Below are positions 1 through 8,910 of a stretch of DNA of 31,813 nucleotides, piece by piece; position 1 is the stretch's first letter; each line of letters opens with the position of its first letter. The position numbers and the translations under genes were made by a program. Source of the DNA: Bacteroidota bacterium (GTDB taxonomy: Bacteria > Bacteroidota > Bacteroidia > AKYH767-A > OLB10); assembly GCA_016717725.1 (NCBI GenBank), contig JADKFA010000020.1, positions 25,001 through 56,813 of the forward strand, written 5' to 3'. The notes under the pieces were generated by a model. It saw only the letters and a list, made by a program, of their open reading frames with translations. It ran no database searches and was not told the origin of the DNA.

Positions 1-175
1 AGGGAGCCCAAGTATGGATTTATTTTTAAACGCAGATATTGGAAGAGCTACCTTAACTCTAATGTTGCAAAGAATAAATAATAAATGGTTTGGTGGTGAA
101 AATTATGTTGCACCGAGTTACCCAGCTCCTCCCAATACATTGAAGTTTGGTGTGCTTTGGAAGTTGTATAATTGA
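1..175 (+). CDS. C-terminal fragment of a putative outer-membrane porin (Porin_10-like)
   Basis: The frame beginning at base 2 is open from the window edge to a TGA at 173-175, giving about 57 residues with no start codon of its own. The end reads APSYPAPPNTLKFGVLWKLYN, with alternating hydrophobic residues and an aromatic residue next to the C-terminus. That is the usual last strand of an outer-membrane beta barrel, and the 'AP-Y-PAP--TLKFG--WKL' form resembles the C-terminus of the Bacteroidota 'putative porin' family. It converges on gapA with only 29 bp between the two stop codons. The rest of the gene lies outside the window, so the family call rests on the tail alone. Confidence 0.55.
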   Translation, partial: GSPSMDLFLNADIGRATLTLMLQRINNKWFGGENYVAPSYPAPPNTLKFGVLWKLYN

Positions 176-204
176 TTTTTTTTAATTCACTTTTTTAAAA
201 GTGA

Positions 205-1205
205 CTAATTTTTCTTGACAATGCGTTCTACTAATTCCGCAAGTCGTTTTGAATAACCACTTTCATTATCATACCAGCCAACTATTTTTACCATGAATCC
301 ATCATTAAGTACTGAGGTGAGTTGCGAATCAAAAACACAACTATGATTATTGCCAATGATATCGTTTGAAACGATGGGGTCTTCGGTGTATTCAATGATT
401 CCTTTAAAGCACCTTTAGCAGCGTCTTGAAAGAGTTTGTTTATTTCTTCAACGCTTGCTCTTTTGTTGACAATGCAAGTGATGTCAGTCATGGAGCCATC
501 AATCACAGGTACACGAATTCCAGCACCTCCAATTTTTCCATTTAAGTGTGGAAATACATCGGAGATTGCTTTGGCTGCACCTGTAGTTGTTGGAATAATG
601 GAGTTGGCTGCAGCGCGTGCTCTTCGCAAATCTTTATGTGGAGCGTCGTGAAGATTTTGATCGCCAGTGTACGCATGAACAGTTGTGATGTAGGCCGCTT
701 CAATTCCAAATGCTTGATCCAAAATTTCAATCATAGGTGCTGCATTGTTGGTCGTACAGGATGCATTTGAAATAATAGTTTCATCTCCAGTGATCAAGTT
801 TTCATTTACACCTAATACAATGGTTTTTATATCGCCTTTGGCGGGTGCAGAAATAATGACGCGTCTTGCTCCTGCCGATAGATGAAGGGATGCTTTTTCT
901 GGCGTGGTGAAATGTCCAGTCGATTCTAAAACTACATCGACGCTGAGCGATTTCCATGGAAGTTGACTTGGATCCTTTTCTGCAAAAACTGGAATTCTTT
1001 TTCCATTGATTGAAATAGCATTTTCTTCAGCTATTATTTCTCCATTAAATTGACGGTGTACCGAATCGTATTTTAAAAGATGAGCCAATGTCCTAGTGTC
1101 GGTTAAATCATTGATAGCAACCAACTCGATTTGTGGATGTTTTTCAAGTTTCCTTAAAAATGTTCTTCCAATTCTTCCAAATCCATTTATGGCTAATCGT
1201 ATCAT
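205..1205 (-). CDS. gapA: Glyceraldehyde-3-phosphate dehydrogenase, type I (one-base frameshift near the C-terminus)
   Basis: Glycolytic oxidation of glyceraldehyde-3-phosphate to 1,3-bisphosphoglycerate with NAD. The N-terminal Rossmann motif NGFGRIG is at residues 7-13, ND at 32-33 points to NAD preference, the catalytic cysteine is C150 in SNASCTTNN, and its histidine partner is H177 in TTVHAYTGD. The uninterrupted frame stops at 288 with an unnatural hydrophobic tail. Shifting frame at the T run 403-405 restores a normal C-terminus, from KGIIEYTEDPIVS through VGWYDNESGYS to a TAG at 205-207, giving about 333 residues, the usual family length. One missing T (A on the coding strand) explains the break. 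Because the enzyme is normally indispensable, a sequence error is more likely than a pseudogene. The GAPDH identity is certain. Confidence 0.95.
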
Positions 1206-1264
1206 TCGTTTTTATCTTAAGAAGGTTGCTTTGAATTTTTAGTTCTATTATATCGTCGACTATT

Positions 1265-1272
1265 CAAAGATA
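1265..1272 (-). promoter_or_regulatory. Candidate -7 promoter element of gapA
   Basis: On the minus strand this reads TATCTTTG, a full match to the Bacteroidota -7 consensus TAnnTTTG, about 60 bases upstream of the gapA ATG. I see no matching TTTG at the expected 19-base spacing, so the call rests on one element and its position. The rest of the 1206-1507 gap between gapA and the lipA stop codon is AT-rich and shows no gene or clear hairpin. Confidence 0.35.
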
Positions 1273-1507
1273 CTATTATTTATGACGGTCATTTTGAGTT
1301 AGTGGGTAAGTCTTTGTCGGAGTAAATATTTCTGATTCAAATTGCCTAACGTATTTCCTAAGATGAATATTACGATACTTTGTTAAACTTTTCACTAAGG
1401 TAGATTAAAATAAAAAAAGGAAGGTTGTCCATCTGCAATAAGTTCAACGCTACAAGAAATTACTATTTATCTTAAATGAAATTAATGCTCTAATAAAAAT
1501 AATTAGT

Positions 1508-2381
1508 CTAAAACATATGTTTTTCTGCATGATAGGAAGAACGAACTAAGGGGCCGCTTTCTACATACTTAAATCCTTTTTCTAATCCGATCTTTTTGTA
1601 GGATGCAAAAACATCGGGGTGTATGTATTCCGCAACGGGCAAATGGGATCGAGTGGGTTGAAGGTATTGTCCTAATGTTAATATGTGAACTCCTGCCTCT
1701 AACAAATCATCCATCGTTTCTAATACCTCATGTTCCAATTCTCCAAGTCCTAACATCACTCCTGATTTGGTTCTGATTCCCGCACTGCTAATCATCTTTA
1801 ACGCTTCTAATGATCGATCGTATTTGGCTTGTATTCGCACTTGGCGGGTTAATCGACGAACGGTTTCTAAATTATGTGAAATAATTTCAGGTGCTTCATC
1901 AATCACGCGCTGCAAATTTTCCCATTTGCCTTGAAAGTCAGGTACTAGGGTTTCCAACGTAGTGCCAGGACTTTGTTCACGGATAGTACGAATGGTTTCT
2001 GCCCATATTATCGATCCCCCATCTTTTAAATCATCGCGATCTACAGAGGTAATTACACAGTGTTTTACTCCCATCAACTTCACGGACTGTGCTACCCGCA
2101 TGGGTTCATCTGTTTCCACATCTTTAGGTCGTCCAGTAGCTACAGCACAAAATGCACAAGAGCGAGTGCAGATATTTCCTAAAATCATAAACGTAGCAGT
2201 TCCGCACCCCAGCATTCACCCATGTTTGGGCAATTGCCACTGAACAAATGGTATGAAGTTTATTTACCGTCACCAATTCCCTCACCTTTCTGTATTCTTC
2301 TCCAATGGGAAGTTTTACTTTGAGCCATTCTGGTTTCTTAGCTCGCTCAATAGGTGTAGGGGTTGTATTTATATCGCTCAT
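1508..2381 (-). CDS. lipA: Lipoyl synthase (two one-base frameshifts)
   Basis: Radical-SAM enzyme that inserts two sulfurs into protein-bound octanoyl groups to make lipoate. The radical-SAM cluster motif CTRSCAFC (CX3CX2C) is intact, preceded by TATFMILGNI, a LipA hallmark. The auxiliary-cluster motif CX4CX5C is recovered as CSSGNCPNMGEC only when one base is added near 2240-2241, and a second base in the C run 2207-2210 rejoins it to GCGTATFMILG. The corrected length is about 291 residues, normal for LipA. I chose the ATG at 2381 (MSDINTTPTPIERAKKPEWL) over an in-frame ATG at 2414, which overlaps the upstream gene. The gap to that gene is 16 bp, suggesting co-transcription. Two deletions within about 35 bp of an essential cluster motif look like sequence error. 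Confidence 0.93.
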
Positions 2382-2397
2382 TAATTTAAATTGATTG

Positions 2398-3153
2398 CTA
2401 CCATTTTCGTCCATACATCAACGTTAGGTAGAATGATAAGAAAATCTGTTTGTTTTCAGTATAAGCCATGATGGGAATTTCTTTTGGATAAAAATCAGCA
2501 ACGACTCCCACCTCTAAGGCTTTCACATCTTCAAAGAATGGAGCATATTCAAAGTTAACTCCTAATTTTACGTAGCCACCTGGTCTAAAAAATAAACGAT
2601 CGATTCCTTCAGTGAATGGTGCTCGTCCATAAATATTGTCGACGTAATGTTCGCTTGGATTGTATCGTTGGATACTTAAATCGAATTGTCCTAACGTACC
2701 CGTTGGTTCTAAGATTTGAAGAAAGACAGGTTTTAATACTCCCATGGAAAGCCCACCAGAATAAATCGCTCGGATCTCAACACCATTCCGATCGCCTTTA
2801 CTAAAGAATGTTTTTTGTCGACCTACACCTAAACGAAGAATGGTGAAGTTGTTTAGTTTTCCATAAACATAGGAGCGTGCATTGTCAAAACTTTGATTAA
2901 CGGACTTCACCTCTTTCGGATGTTTCATGCTCACATAATCCCCTTCAAACATCAATTTTTTATATCCTGTAAGATTGAATGATCTTCTGAATTGAATTCC
3001 CCATCCTGCACTGTGAAACTGAATTCCAGCAGTTGCCTCATGCTTCATCAAATAAGGTTTTTCCTCTACAAACTCATTGGGATTCACTTGAGCCTTAACC
3101 ACTCCCACGGTAAGTGCAAATAAAAATAACAGTTTTATCCTGAGAAATTTCAT
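2398..3153 (-). CDS. Putative exported outer-membrane beta-barrel protein
   Basis: The 251-residue protein begins with a clear signal peptide (MKFLRIKLLFLFALTVGVVKAQ, cleavage likely after the Ala). The mature part alternates polar and hydrophobic residues (for example GIQFHSAGWGIQFRRSF, YVKLGVNFEYAPFF) and ends in FLSFYLTLMYGRKW, with aromatic residues near the end, as in outer-membrane barrels of about 10-12 strands. I do not recognise a named family. It lies directly upstream of lipA on the same strand, 16 bp away, so the two probably share a transcript, though the functional link is unclear. The start is supported by a TATATTTG promoter element 6 bases upstream of the ATG. An outer-membrane location is an inference from composition. 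Confidence 0.8.
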   Translation of the reverse strand: MKFLRIKLLFLFALTVGVVKAQVNPNEFVEEKPYLMKHEATAGIQFHSAGWGIQFRRSFNLTGYKKLMFEGDYVSMKHPKEVKSVNQSFDNARSYVYGKLNNFTILRLGVGRQKTFFSKGDRNGVEIRAIYSGGLSMGVLKPVFLQILEPTGTLGQFDLSIQRYNPSEHYVDNIYGRAPFTEGIDRLFFRPGGYVKLGVNFEYAPFFEDVKALEVGVVADFYPKEIPIMAYTENKQIFLSFYLTLMYGRKW

Positions 3154-3158
3154 TCCTA

Positions 3159-3166
3159 CAAATATA
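3159..3166 (-). promoter_or_regulatory. Candidate -7 promoter element for the outer-membrane protein-lipA transcript
   Basis: Minus-strand TATATTTG, a full TAnnTTTG match ending five bases before the ATG at 3153. Very short leaders of this kind occur in Bacteroidota. No convincing -33 TTTG at 19 bases. The same 67-bp gap also serves the divergent osmC-family gene, whose best plus-strand match (TAGCTTTA, 3203-3210) is one base off consensus. Confidence 0.4.
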
Positions 3167-3220
3167 CAATGATTTTATGCTTTCTATCTAACGATTGAAT
3201 TTTAGCTTTATTTTTACAAC

Positions 3221-3625
3221 ATGGCTACAATTAAGACAAAGTATGAAGGAAATCTTAGAACATTTTCTACTCATCTCGCTTCAGGAAGTGATATCATGAC
3301 AGATGCGCCTTTAGACAACCATGGAAAAGGGGAAGCATTTTCTCCAACTGATTTAGTGTCAGCCTCTTTAGGAGCTTGCATGTTAACCGTTATGGGTATT
3401 GCTGCTAAAGCTCATGACATCGATTTCAATAACATAAACATGGAAATCACTAAGATCATGGCCTTAAATCCTCGTCGAATTGCTGAAATTGCTATTGTGT
3501 TCTATTTTAATGGAAAAGAGTACAATGACCATCAAAAATTAATTCTGGAGAAAGCTGCACGAACTTGTCCTGTTGCGATGAGCCTTCATCCGGATTTAAA
3601 GCAATCGATTGTTTTCAATTGGTAA
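3221..3625 (+). CDS. OsmC/Ohr-family peroxiredoxin-like protein
   Basis: A complete 134-residue member of the OsmC superfamily, which in characterised members uses two cysteines to reduce organic hydroperoxides. The two conserved cysteines are present: C53 in ASLGACMLTVMGI at the start of the central helix, and C116 in KAARTCPVAMSLHPD. Upstream, SPTDLVSASLGAC is the typical family stretch. It is closer to the YhfA/OsmC-like subgroup than to a confident Ohr, so I leave the symbol empty. It is cytoplasmic, with no signal peptide. It is divergent from the outer-membrane protein-lipA pair, with 67 bp between the start codons, and stands alone, followed by a convergent permease gene 49 bp away. 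Intact, unlike its larger neighbours. Confidence 0.9.
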   Translation: MATIKTKYEGNLRTFSTHLASGSDIMTDAPLDNHGKGEAFSPTDLVSASLGACMLTVMGIAAKAHDIDFNNINMEITKIMALNPRRIAEIAIVFYFNGKEYNDHQKLILEKAARTCPVAMSLHPDLKQSIVFNW

Positions 3626-3674
3626 AGAGTAAGATTTTTTTTAGCGAACGAATAAATTAAAATTCAAATTCAAA

Positions 3675-4037
3675 TTAGTCAAATCTCAATACTTTAATAG
3701 GATGAATTCCTGAAATAATTTTGGCAGGAATAATCATCACAAATAGACCCGTCAATAATACAACTCCATTAATTAAAAATATTCCTGGAATAGTAAAATT
3801 GATCGGAACTTGTGATAAGTAATAATCTTCCTCAGGTAAGGTAACCATTCCCGTTTTCATTTGTAAAATAGCCAGACTACATGCAATAATATTTCCAACA
3901 AGCAATCCTTTTAGTAAGATGTAAAAGGCTACTGATCCAAAAACACTTCCAATGAATTTGTCGTTGGCACCAATTGATTTTAATATTCCAATTTCTTTGG
4001 TGTTTTCCATGATTAATACCAGCAAAGTAGAAATCAT
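3675..4037 (-). CDS. ABC transporter permease, LolC/E-FtsX type: C-terminal portion of the same disrupted gene
   Basis: These 120 residues are the C-terminal FtsX core: MENTKEIGILKSIGA is the cytoplasmic loop that couples to the ATPase in this family, followed by two membrane helices (about residues 41-60 and 86-107) and the terminal IHPIKVLRFD typical of LolE-like permeases. It overlaps the N-terminal portion by four bases in a different frame, and its apparent ATG is really an internal Met in the second membrane helix. With this piece alone the protein would lack its first helix and periplasmic domain. Either the gene lost about 150-210 bp plus a frame, or the assembly did. No ATPase gene is adjacent. 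Confidence 0.75.
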   Translation of the reverse strand: MISTLLVLIMENTKEIGILKSIGANDKFIGSVFGSVAFYILLKGLLVGNIIACSLAILQMKTGMVTLPEEDYYLSQVPINFTIPGIFLINGVVLLTGLFVMIIPAKIISGIHPIKVLRFD

Positions 4038-4741
4038 AGTAATTCAAAAACCTCGTAGCCTCCCACTTCTTTGTTTTGCCAATTATTTACTTGTTGCAAT
4101 AATCGAATGTCACAAAGCAAGTACAAGTTATCAAACTCTTCACTTAATCCTGTATTGTAAATTCCTTCAACTTTTAATTTTCTCACTTTTCGATCCTCCT
4201 GAATAAAAAATACAAGGAAAGTGTCACCAGTTTTTAGTTTTAATTTTTTTGCCAGATTTTGAGACAGTAATACAGCGGTATTGCTCGTGCTATCGTTTAA
4301 TGCTGGTATAGTTCCCTCAACTAATTTTTCTTTAAAAAAAGTACGATCAAATTGGGCATCTATCCCTTTTAAAACCACACCTTGTATTTCATCTTTGGTT
4401 TTTAATAATCCTGCTTTTAAAATAAATGGTTGAACATGTCTAATGCCAGGAATTGATTTAATTTCCCGAATACTCCGTTCATCTAACTTAACAGGGTCTT
4501 CTTCAAAAGAATCGTTATTATTAAATGCACTAATTCGATAGTCTGCAACAAATCCTGTTACTTTTCTTGTAATTTCGTTTCTGAAACCTGTAACCACCAT
4601 CACCGATATCAACATCGCCACAATACCCAAAATAATTCCGATCACAGCAATACGTATGACGGGTTTTGTTGTGGTACTTTGAATTCCTTCCGAGCGAATC
4701 AGACGTTTAGCATAAAAAGAGATGAGTTGGTAAGATGACAT
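4034..4741 (-). CDS. ABC transporter permease, LolC/E-FtsX type: N-terminal portion of a disrupted gene
   Basis: N-terminal 235 residues of an FtsX-superfamily permease. One membrane helix (about residues 28-52, IRIAVIGIILGIVAMLISVMV) is followed by a long extracytoplasmic MacB-like domain with the family features IPGIRHVQPFI, GIDAQFD, and VLLSQNLAKKLKLKTGD. The best family match is the LolC/LolE lipoprotein-releasing type, as found next to lipoprotein genes in Bacteroidota. The reading stops at GGYEVFELL. In intact relatives this point is followed by roughly 50-70 residues containing most of the second membrane helix, which are absent here. The continuation (3675-4037) resumes in another frame at MISTLLVLIMENTKEIG. 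It is divergent from the NamZ-like gene, with 38 bp between the start codons. Confidence 0.75.
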   Translation of the reverse strand: MSSYQLISFYAKRLIRSEGIQSTTTKPVIRIAVIGIILGIVAMLISVMVVTGFRNEITRKVTGFVADYRISAFNNNDSFEEDPVKLDERSIREIKSIPGIRHVQPFILKAGLLKTKDEIQGVVLKGIDAQFDRTFFKEKLVEGTIPALNDSTSNTAVLLSQNLAKKLKLKTGDTFLVFFIQEDRKVRKLKVEGIYNTGLSEEFDNLYLLCDIRLLQQVNNWQNKEVGGYEVFELL

Positions 4742-4779
4742 GTTTGAATAGTGCGACTAAGTTAAATTTAAATTACAAT

Positions 4780-6023
4780 ATGAGGATCTTAAAAAAAAGA
4801 AAAGATAGTAAGTTTCTTGATTCAAGGCAGTTTGATTCATGGTTGCGAGGTTTCGCATTCGTGTTATTCTGTCTGCAGCTCTCTTCTTGTGCTGGTCAAG
4901 AGCAAAGTAGGAGTCGAAATAGTAATACCAAATTAGTCCTTGGTGCTGACCGTACCAATATGTATTTACCTCTTTTAAAAGGTAAGAGGGTGGGTGTTAT
5001 AGCCAATCCTACCTCTGTTGTAAACAAAATTCATTTAGTAGATACCTTGTTATCAATGAAAGTGCATATTGAGTGTGTATATGCTCCTGAGCATGGATTT
5101 CGGGTGAAGCAGAAGCAGGAGAAACAGTTTTAGCAGGCGTTGATAGCAAAACAGGTGTAAAAGTTTATTCTTTATATGGAGAACATAAAAAACCATCTGC
5201 AGAAAGTTTAAAGGACATTGATGTGCTTGTTTTTGATATTCAAGATGTAGGAGCACGTTTTTATACTTATATAAATACATTGCAATATGTGATGGAAGCC
5301 GCTGCTACATTCAATTTACCTTTAATTGTTTTGGATCGGCCAAATCCTCATGGCAATTATTTTGACGGACCTATATTGGATACATTGGAAAGATCATTCG
5401 TTGGTTTGCAGCAAATTCCTATTGTACATGGATTGACCATAGGTGAATATGCAAAAATGTTGAATGGTGAATTTTGGTTAGCCGATTCTTTGCAATGTGA
5501 TTTGAAAGTGATTTCGATGTTGAATTGGGACCGAAATAAAATATACAGTTTGCCAATTCCTCCTTCCCCAAATTTACCTAACGATAGGGCTATACGTCTT
5601 TATCCATCATTGTGTTTGTTTGAAGGGACTAATATTAGCTTAGGTCGTGGAACAGATCTGCCATTTCAATGCTATGGATTTCCTAACAATCCAAATGGAA
5701 ACTTCGAGTTTACTCCTCGTAGCATTCCAGGAAAGGCAAAGCATCCCCCATTGGAGAATGTGCTCTGTAAAGGGTATGATTTGTCAAAATCAGATTTGAA
5801 TCTCCCTCCTCAAAGAGTTGAATTGAAGTGGCTATATGATGCTTGGAATTCTTACCCTGATAAATCAAAATTCTTCCTTCCTTTTTTCGATAAGCTCGCT
5901 GGGAATCATATTCTAAAACAGCAAATAAGTGCTGAGTGGTCGGAAGAAAAAATAAGAGCATCATGGGAGGGAGGATTGAAAAAATATTCATTGATTAGAG
6001 CGAAGTATTTAATGTATCCTTAA
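4780..6023 (+). CDS. namZ: NamZ-like exo-beta-N-acetylmuramidase lipoprotein (DUF1343, GH171; one-base frameshift)
   Basis: The DUF1343/NamZ family cleaves N-acetylmuramic acid from peptidoglycan fragments, so the likely role is cell-wall recycling. Visible hallmarks: VGVIANPTSV near the N-terminus, YAPEHGFRGEAEAGE, DVLVFDIQDVGARFYTYI, VLDRPNPHG, FEGTNISLGRGTDLPFQ. A long basic N-terminus and the lipobox LQLSSC indicate a lipoprotein facing the periplasm. The frame breaks at the G run 5102-5104: adding one G joins EHGFR to GEAEAGETVLAGVDSKTG and gives about 414 residues, normal for the family. The start at 4780 was preferred over 4735, which would overlap the divergent permease. In the NamZ family the Glu of the EHG region is implicated in catalysis. 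The gene ends at a strong terminator. Confidence 0.88.
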
Positions 6024-6027
6024 AGTA

Positions 6028-6060
6028 ACAAAAGCCACAGGATTTTCCTGTGGCTTTTGT
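6028..6060. terminator. Bidirectional intrinsic terminator between namZ and giant gene A
   Basis: A perfect 14-bp stem (acaaaagccacagg, 6028-6041, against 6047-6060) closes over a five-base loop atttt. The arms supply an A-run/T-run (aaaa and tttt) on both strands, so it can serve the convergent namZ (ends 6023) and gene A (ends 6087). Confidence 0.85.
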
Positions 6061-6086
6061 AGAGCGATGTTTAATTAATTGTTATG

Positions 6087-7415
6087 TTACTTCACAGTAA
6101 ATCTAAAGTTACTCCTTTGCGTTCCTTGTTGTAGAACAAGTATATAAGCTCCTTTTGCATAACTATTAACTGGTATTTCAGAAACATTGTCACCTGAATG
6201 AGCAAATCGAACTTGCTGCATTATTTCTCTTCCTGACATATCACATACTTTAACTTGGTAATCTGAATCATCATTTGAAATAAATGAATAGTACAACATA
6301 TCACTAGTTGGATTAGGGTATGCATTTAAGTTTACACTGTTTCCGTCAATGATTTTTGATCTAATATCGGTTGTAGTAAATATTACAGGTGCCGACCAGT
6401 CTCCTGCAGCTCCTCCGCATTTACCTTTTACTTCCACGTAGTAAGTGTTATTCGCAAGAAGCGCATTAATTTTATAGCTTCCATTTTGAGTAGTTGCATT
6501 GAATACAATGTTTCTAACTCCTCCGTTCGTAATATGAACTACACGGATTTTTATGGTATCCATGGGGCTTAAATTTGTCCAATAAACGGTTGCTGTTGAT
6601 GCAGAAATTTGACCAATTGTTACGGTTCCAATGTTTCCACAAGTATCTCTAGTTGTAAAGTATTCAATTTGAGAATAAGGACTTGTGTATCCATTGCATA
6701 GTGTTCTTACTTGCCATTCATAAGTAGTGTTTGGATTTAAGTTAGTCATGTTGGCAGATGTTGGATTGCTTAATCCACTAAATTTTCTGTATTGGTAAGT
6801 ATTCCCGCCTACTGGACGATATTTTACAGTGATCGAATCAGCAGTAGTATTGTACCAAGTTGCAGTTGCTCTTGAAGTGCTTATGTTAGCCGTACTTAAA
6901 TGTTGAGGTGTAGATCCACAAAATAAAGGTGTGCCTAATGTCTTGAAACTGCTAGTTAAACTCACAGTAGTTCCAGTAGGACATATACTTTCAACAGTCC
7001 AGAAGTAGGATGTTCCAGGTTGCAAATTATTAATTCTGCAGGTTGAAATGTTTCCGGCAATTTCCTTAGAGATTATAGTGGTAGAACCATTTTGCCAGTA
7101 ACGAATTATAAATTTTTCTGCTGTAATTGATGGATTCCATCCTAACATTGCAGTCGTGTCACTAAGGTTATAAGCCGTAAGCATATCTGGTCGTGTACAA
7201 CTTGTTGGAATTACATTTTGTGATTGTAATGAAGTTGCACCAGAAGTGCATCCAAAAGCATTAGTTGCTGTTACATTTACAAGTTGTGCTGATGTTAAAT
7301 TTACACTTGACGATGTTGAACCAGTTGACCAATTATAAGTAACTGCAGAAGGTTCAAAAGCATTTAATTGAAATGCTGTATTTGGGAAGTAAGTAATAGA
7401 GATCCAAGGATTCAT
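6087..7415 (-). CDS. Gene A, C-terminal portion: last Ig-like repeat, three fibronectin III domains, T9SS type A sorting domain
   Basis: After a divergent Ig-like repeat (YNWSTGSTSSSVNL, GCTSG) come three FN3-like domains of about 90-95 residues, each with TTAMLGWNPS/RATATWYN/STATVYWTNL in strand B and PGTSYFWTVESIC/PNTTYEWQVRTLC/ANNTYYVEVKGKC in strands E-F. The C-terminus (NLNAYPNPTSDMLYY ... VKVCDMSGREI ... YAKGAYILVLQQG ... FRFTVK) is a canonical Por secretion tail (TIGR04183-type, T9SS type A). In characterised species it is cleaved after translocation and the protein is anchored to A-LPS or released. The reading ends 27 bp from the shared terminator at 6028-6060. Confidence 0.9.
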   Translation of the reverse strand: MNPWISITYFPNTAFQLNAFEPSAVTYNWSTGSTSSSVNLTSAQLVNVTATNAFGCTSGATSLQSQNVIPTSCTRPDMLTAYNLSDTTAMLGWNPSITAEKFIIRYWQNGSTTIISKEIAGNISTCRINNLQPGTSYFWTVESICPTGTTVSLTSSFKTLGTPLFCGSTPQHLSTANISTSRATATWYNTTADSITVKYRPVGGNTYQYRKFSGLSNPTSANMTNLNPNTTYEWQVRTLCNGYTSPYSQIEYFTTRDTCGNIGTVTIGQISASTATVYWTNLSPMDTIKIRVVHITNGGVRNIVFNATTQNGSYKINALLANNTYYVEVKGKCGGAAGDWSAPVIFTTTDIRSKIIDGNSVNLNAYPNPTSDMLYYSFISNDDSDYQVKVCDMSGREIMQQVRFAHSGDNVSEIPVNSYAKGAYILVLQQGTQRSNFRFTVK

Positions 7416-8910
7416 TGGTTTGGTAAAACTTTAACCGTAATAGAATCTTTGCCAGTCACTAATCCATTGCTGCTTCTAGCGTATACAACATAAGTTCCAC
7501 CTTGACTTACTGTAATGGTGGCAGAAGTTTGTCCTCCTGGAACCCATATATAATTGGCGCCACCTGTTGCTGTAAGTTGTAAATTCCCTCCAGCGCAGAA
7601 TTCAGGAGCACTTGTTGTTGAAATTACTATCGGATTAACCGTGTTGTTCATTGTGATGTTCACTGCTGAACTCGTTGACGTACATCCTGAACCGTTAGTA
7701 ACGGTAACAGTATACGAACCTGCACTGTTTACTGTGATACTAGATGTGGTTTGTCCTCCAGGTTGCCATACATAGGATCCTCCTCCTGAAGCTACTAAAT
7801 TCGTAGTTTGCCCCTGATTTAATGTTGTGGAGCCATTAACAGTAACCGTAGATGTGGGAGTTGCAGCAACAGTTACATTGATATTATTTGAAGTAGCTGT
7901 GCAGCCATTTGATCCAGTTGCCACCACACTATAAGTTCCTGTTGAATTCGCGGTTATTTACTTTGGCCTTACCCATAGCTTTCCCTGTGCTGTTAAATTC
8001 ATCCCTGGCAAAAGTTGTGTTTCCACTAGCGTTAATGTTGGTATTTGGATTGGCGGCAACCGTTACATTGATACTATTTGATGATGCGGTGCAACCATTC
8101 GATCCTGTTGCTACTACACTATAAGTTCCCGTTGTATTGATTGAGATTCCATTTCCTGTTTGTCCATTTGACCATGCATAACTTGAACCGCCTGTTGCTG
8201 TTAAATTCACATTTCCTCCTTGACAAAAAGTAGTGCTTCCAGTTGCGCTAATAGAAGCGTTTGGGTTTGCATTAACCGTAACAGGTATTGTTTGTGAAGT
8301 AGCGCTACAAGCACCATTCGCTGATACAACTACACTATAATTACCGGAGGTGGAAACAGTGATTTGTCGGCTTGTACTACCGTTTGACCAACTATAAGTG
8401 TAGCCAGTTGCCGCACTAAGTATTACATTGCTTCCTTGACAAAAAGTGGTAGACCCACTTGGTGTTACCGTTGCGTTTGCAGCTGTAGTTACTGTGATAT
8501 TTACAGGGGAAGAGTTAGCGCTACATCCACCTGCTCCCGTAACAATTACAGAATATGAACCAGCATTATTTACTTGGATGGTTTGCGTTGTTGCACCATT
8601 AGACCATAAATAGGAACTTCCAGCAGACGATGTAAGGTTTGTGCTTTGTCCTTGACAAATGGTGTTGCTCGTTGTTGTAATGTTTGCTGTGGGTGCTGAA
8701 TTTACAGTTACTTGAATAGGTGCAGATACTGATGCACATCCCGTTCCGTTATTCACAGCTACGGAATAAGATCCGCTTTGAGAAACAGTAATGGCTTGTG
8801 TTGTTTGACCATTCGACCAAGAGTAAGAAGTTCCGGCAGCAGCTGTTAGCGTCACACTGCCACCTTGACAAAAATTTGTTGCACCAGAGGTACTAACATT
8901 TGCTACCGAA
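7205..8910 (-). repeat. Eight tandem Ig-like coding repeats in gene A
   Basis: Approximate bounds. Period is about 213-216 bp (about 71-72 residues), with landmarks TFCQGG, SY-WSNG-TT, SG-YSV and GC in most units, giving two Cys per unit that may pair. Repeats 4 and 5 share VVATGSNGCTA and N-INVTVAA-P almost exactly, suggesting a recent duplication next to the unreadable stretch at 7945-8020. Confidence 0.8.
7412..7927 (-). CDS. Gene A, Ig-like repeats 5 (end) to 7
   Basis: Continuation in another frame: the end of repeat 5 (VVATGSNGCTATSNNINVTVA), repeat 6 (NGSTTLNQGQTTNLVASGG, with WQPGGQTTSSITV) and repeat 7 (FCAGGNLQLTATGGANYIWVPGGQT). Repeats 6-7 replace the usual WSNG with WQPGG/WVPGG, a variant not seen in repeats 1-4. 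The piece ends at SITVKVLPNQ; one missing base in the T run 7419-7421 converts a likely VLPKPMNPW into an early stop. It has no start codon of its own in any meaningful sense: the first Met is an internal Val (GTG). Confidence 0.75.
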   Translation of the reverse strand: MVATGSNGCTATSNNINVTVAATPTSTVTVNGSTTLNQGQTTNLVASGGGSYVWQPGGQTTSSITVNSAGSYTVTVTNGSGCTSTSSAVNITMNNTVNPIVISTTSAPEFCAGGNLQLTATGGANYIWVPGGQTSATITVSQGGTYVVYARSSNGLVTGKDSITVKVLPNQ

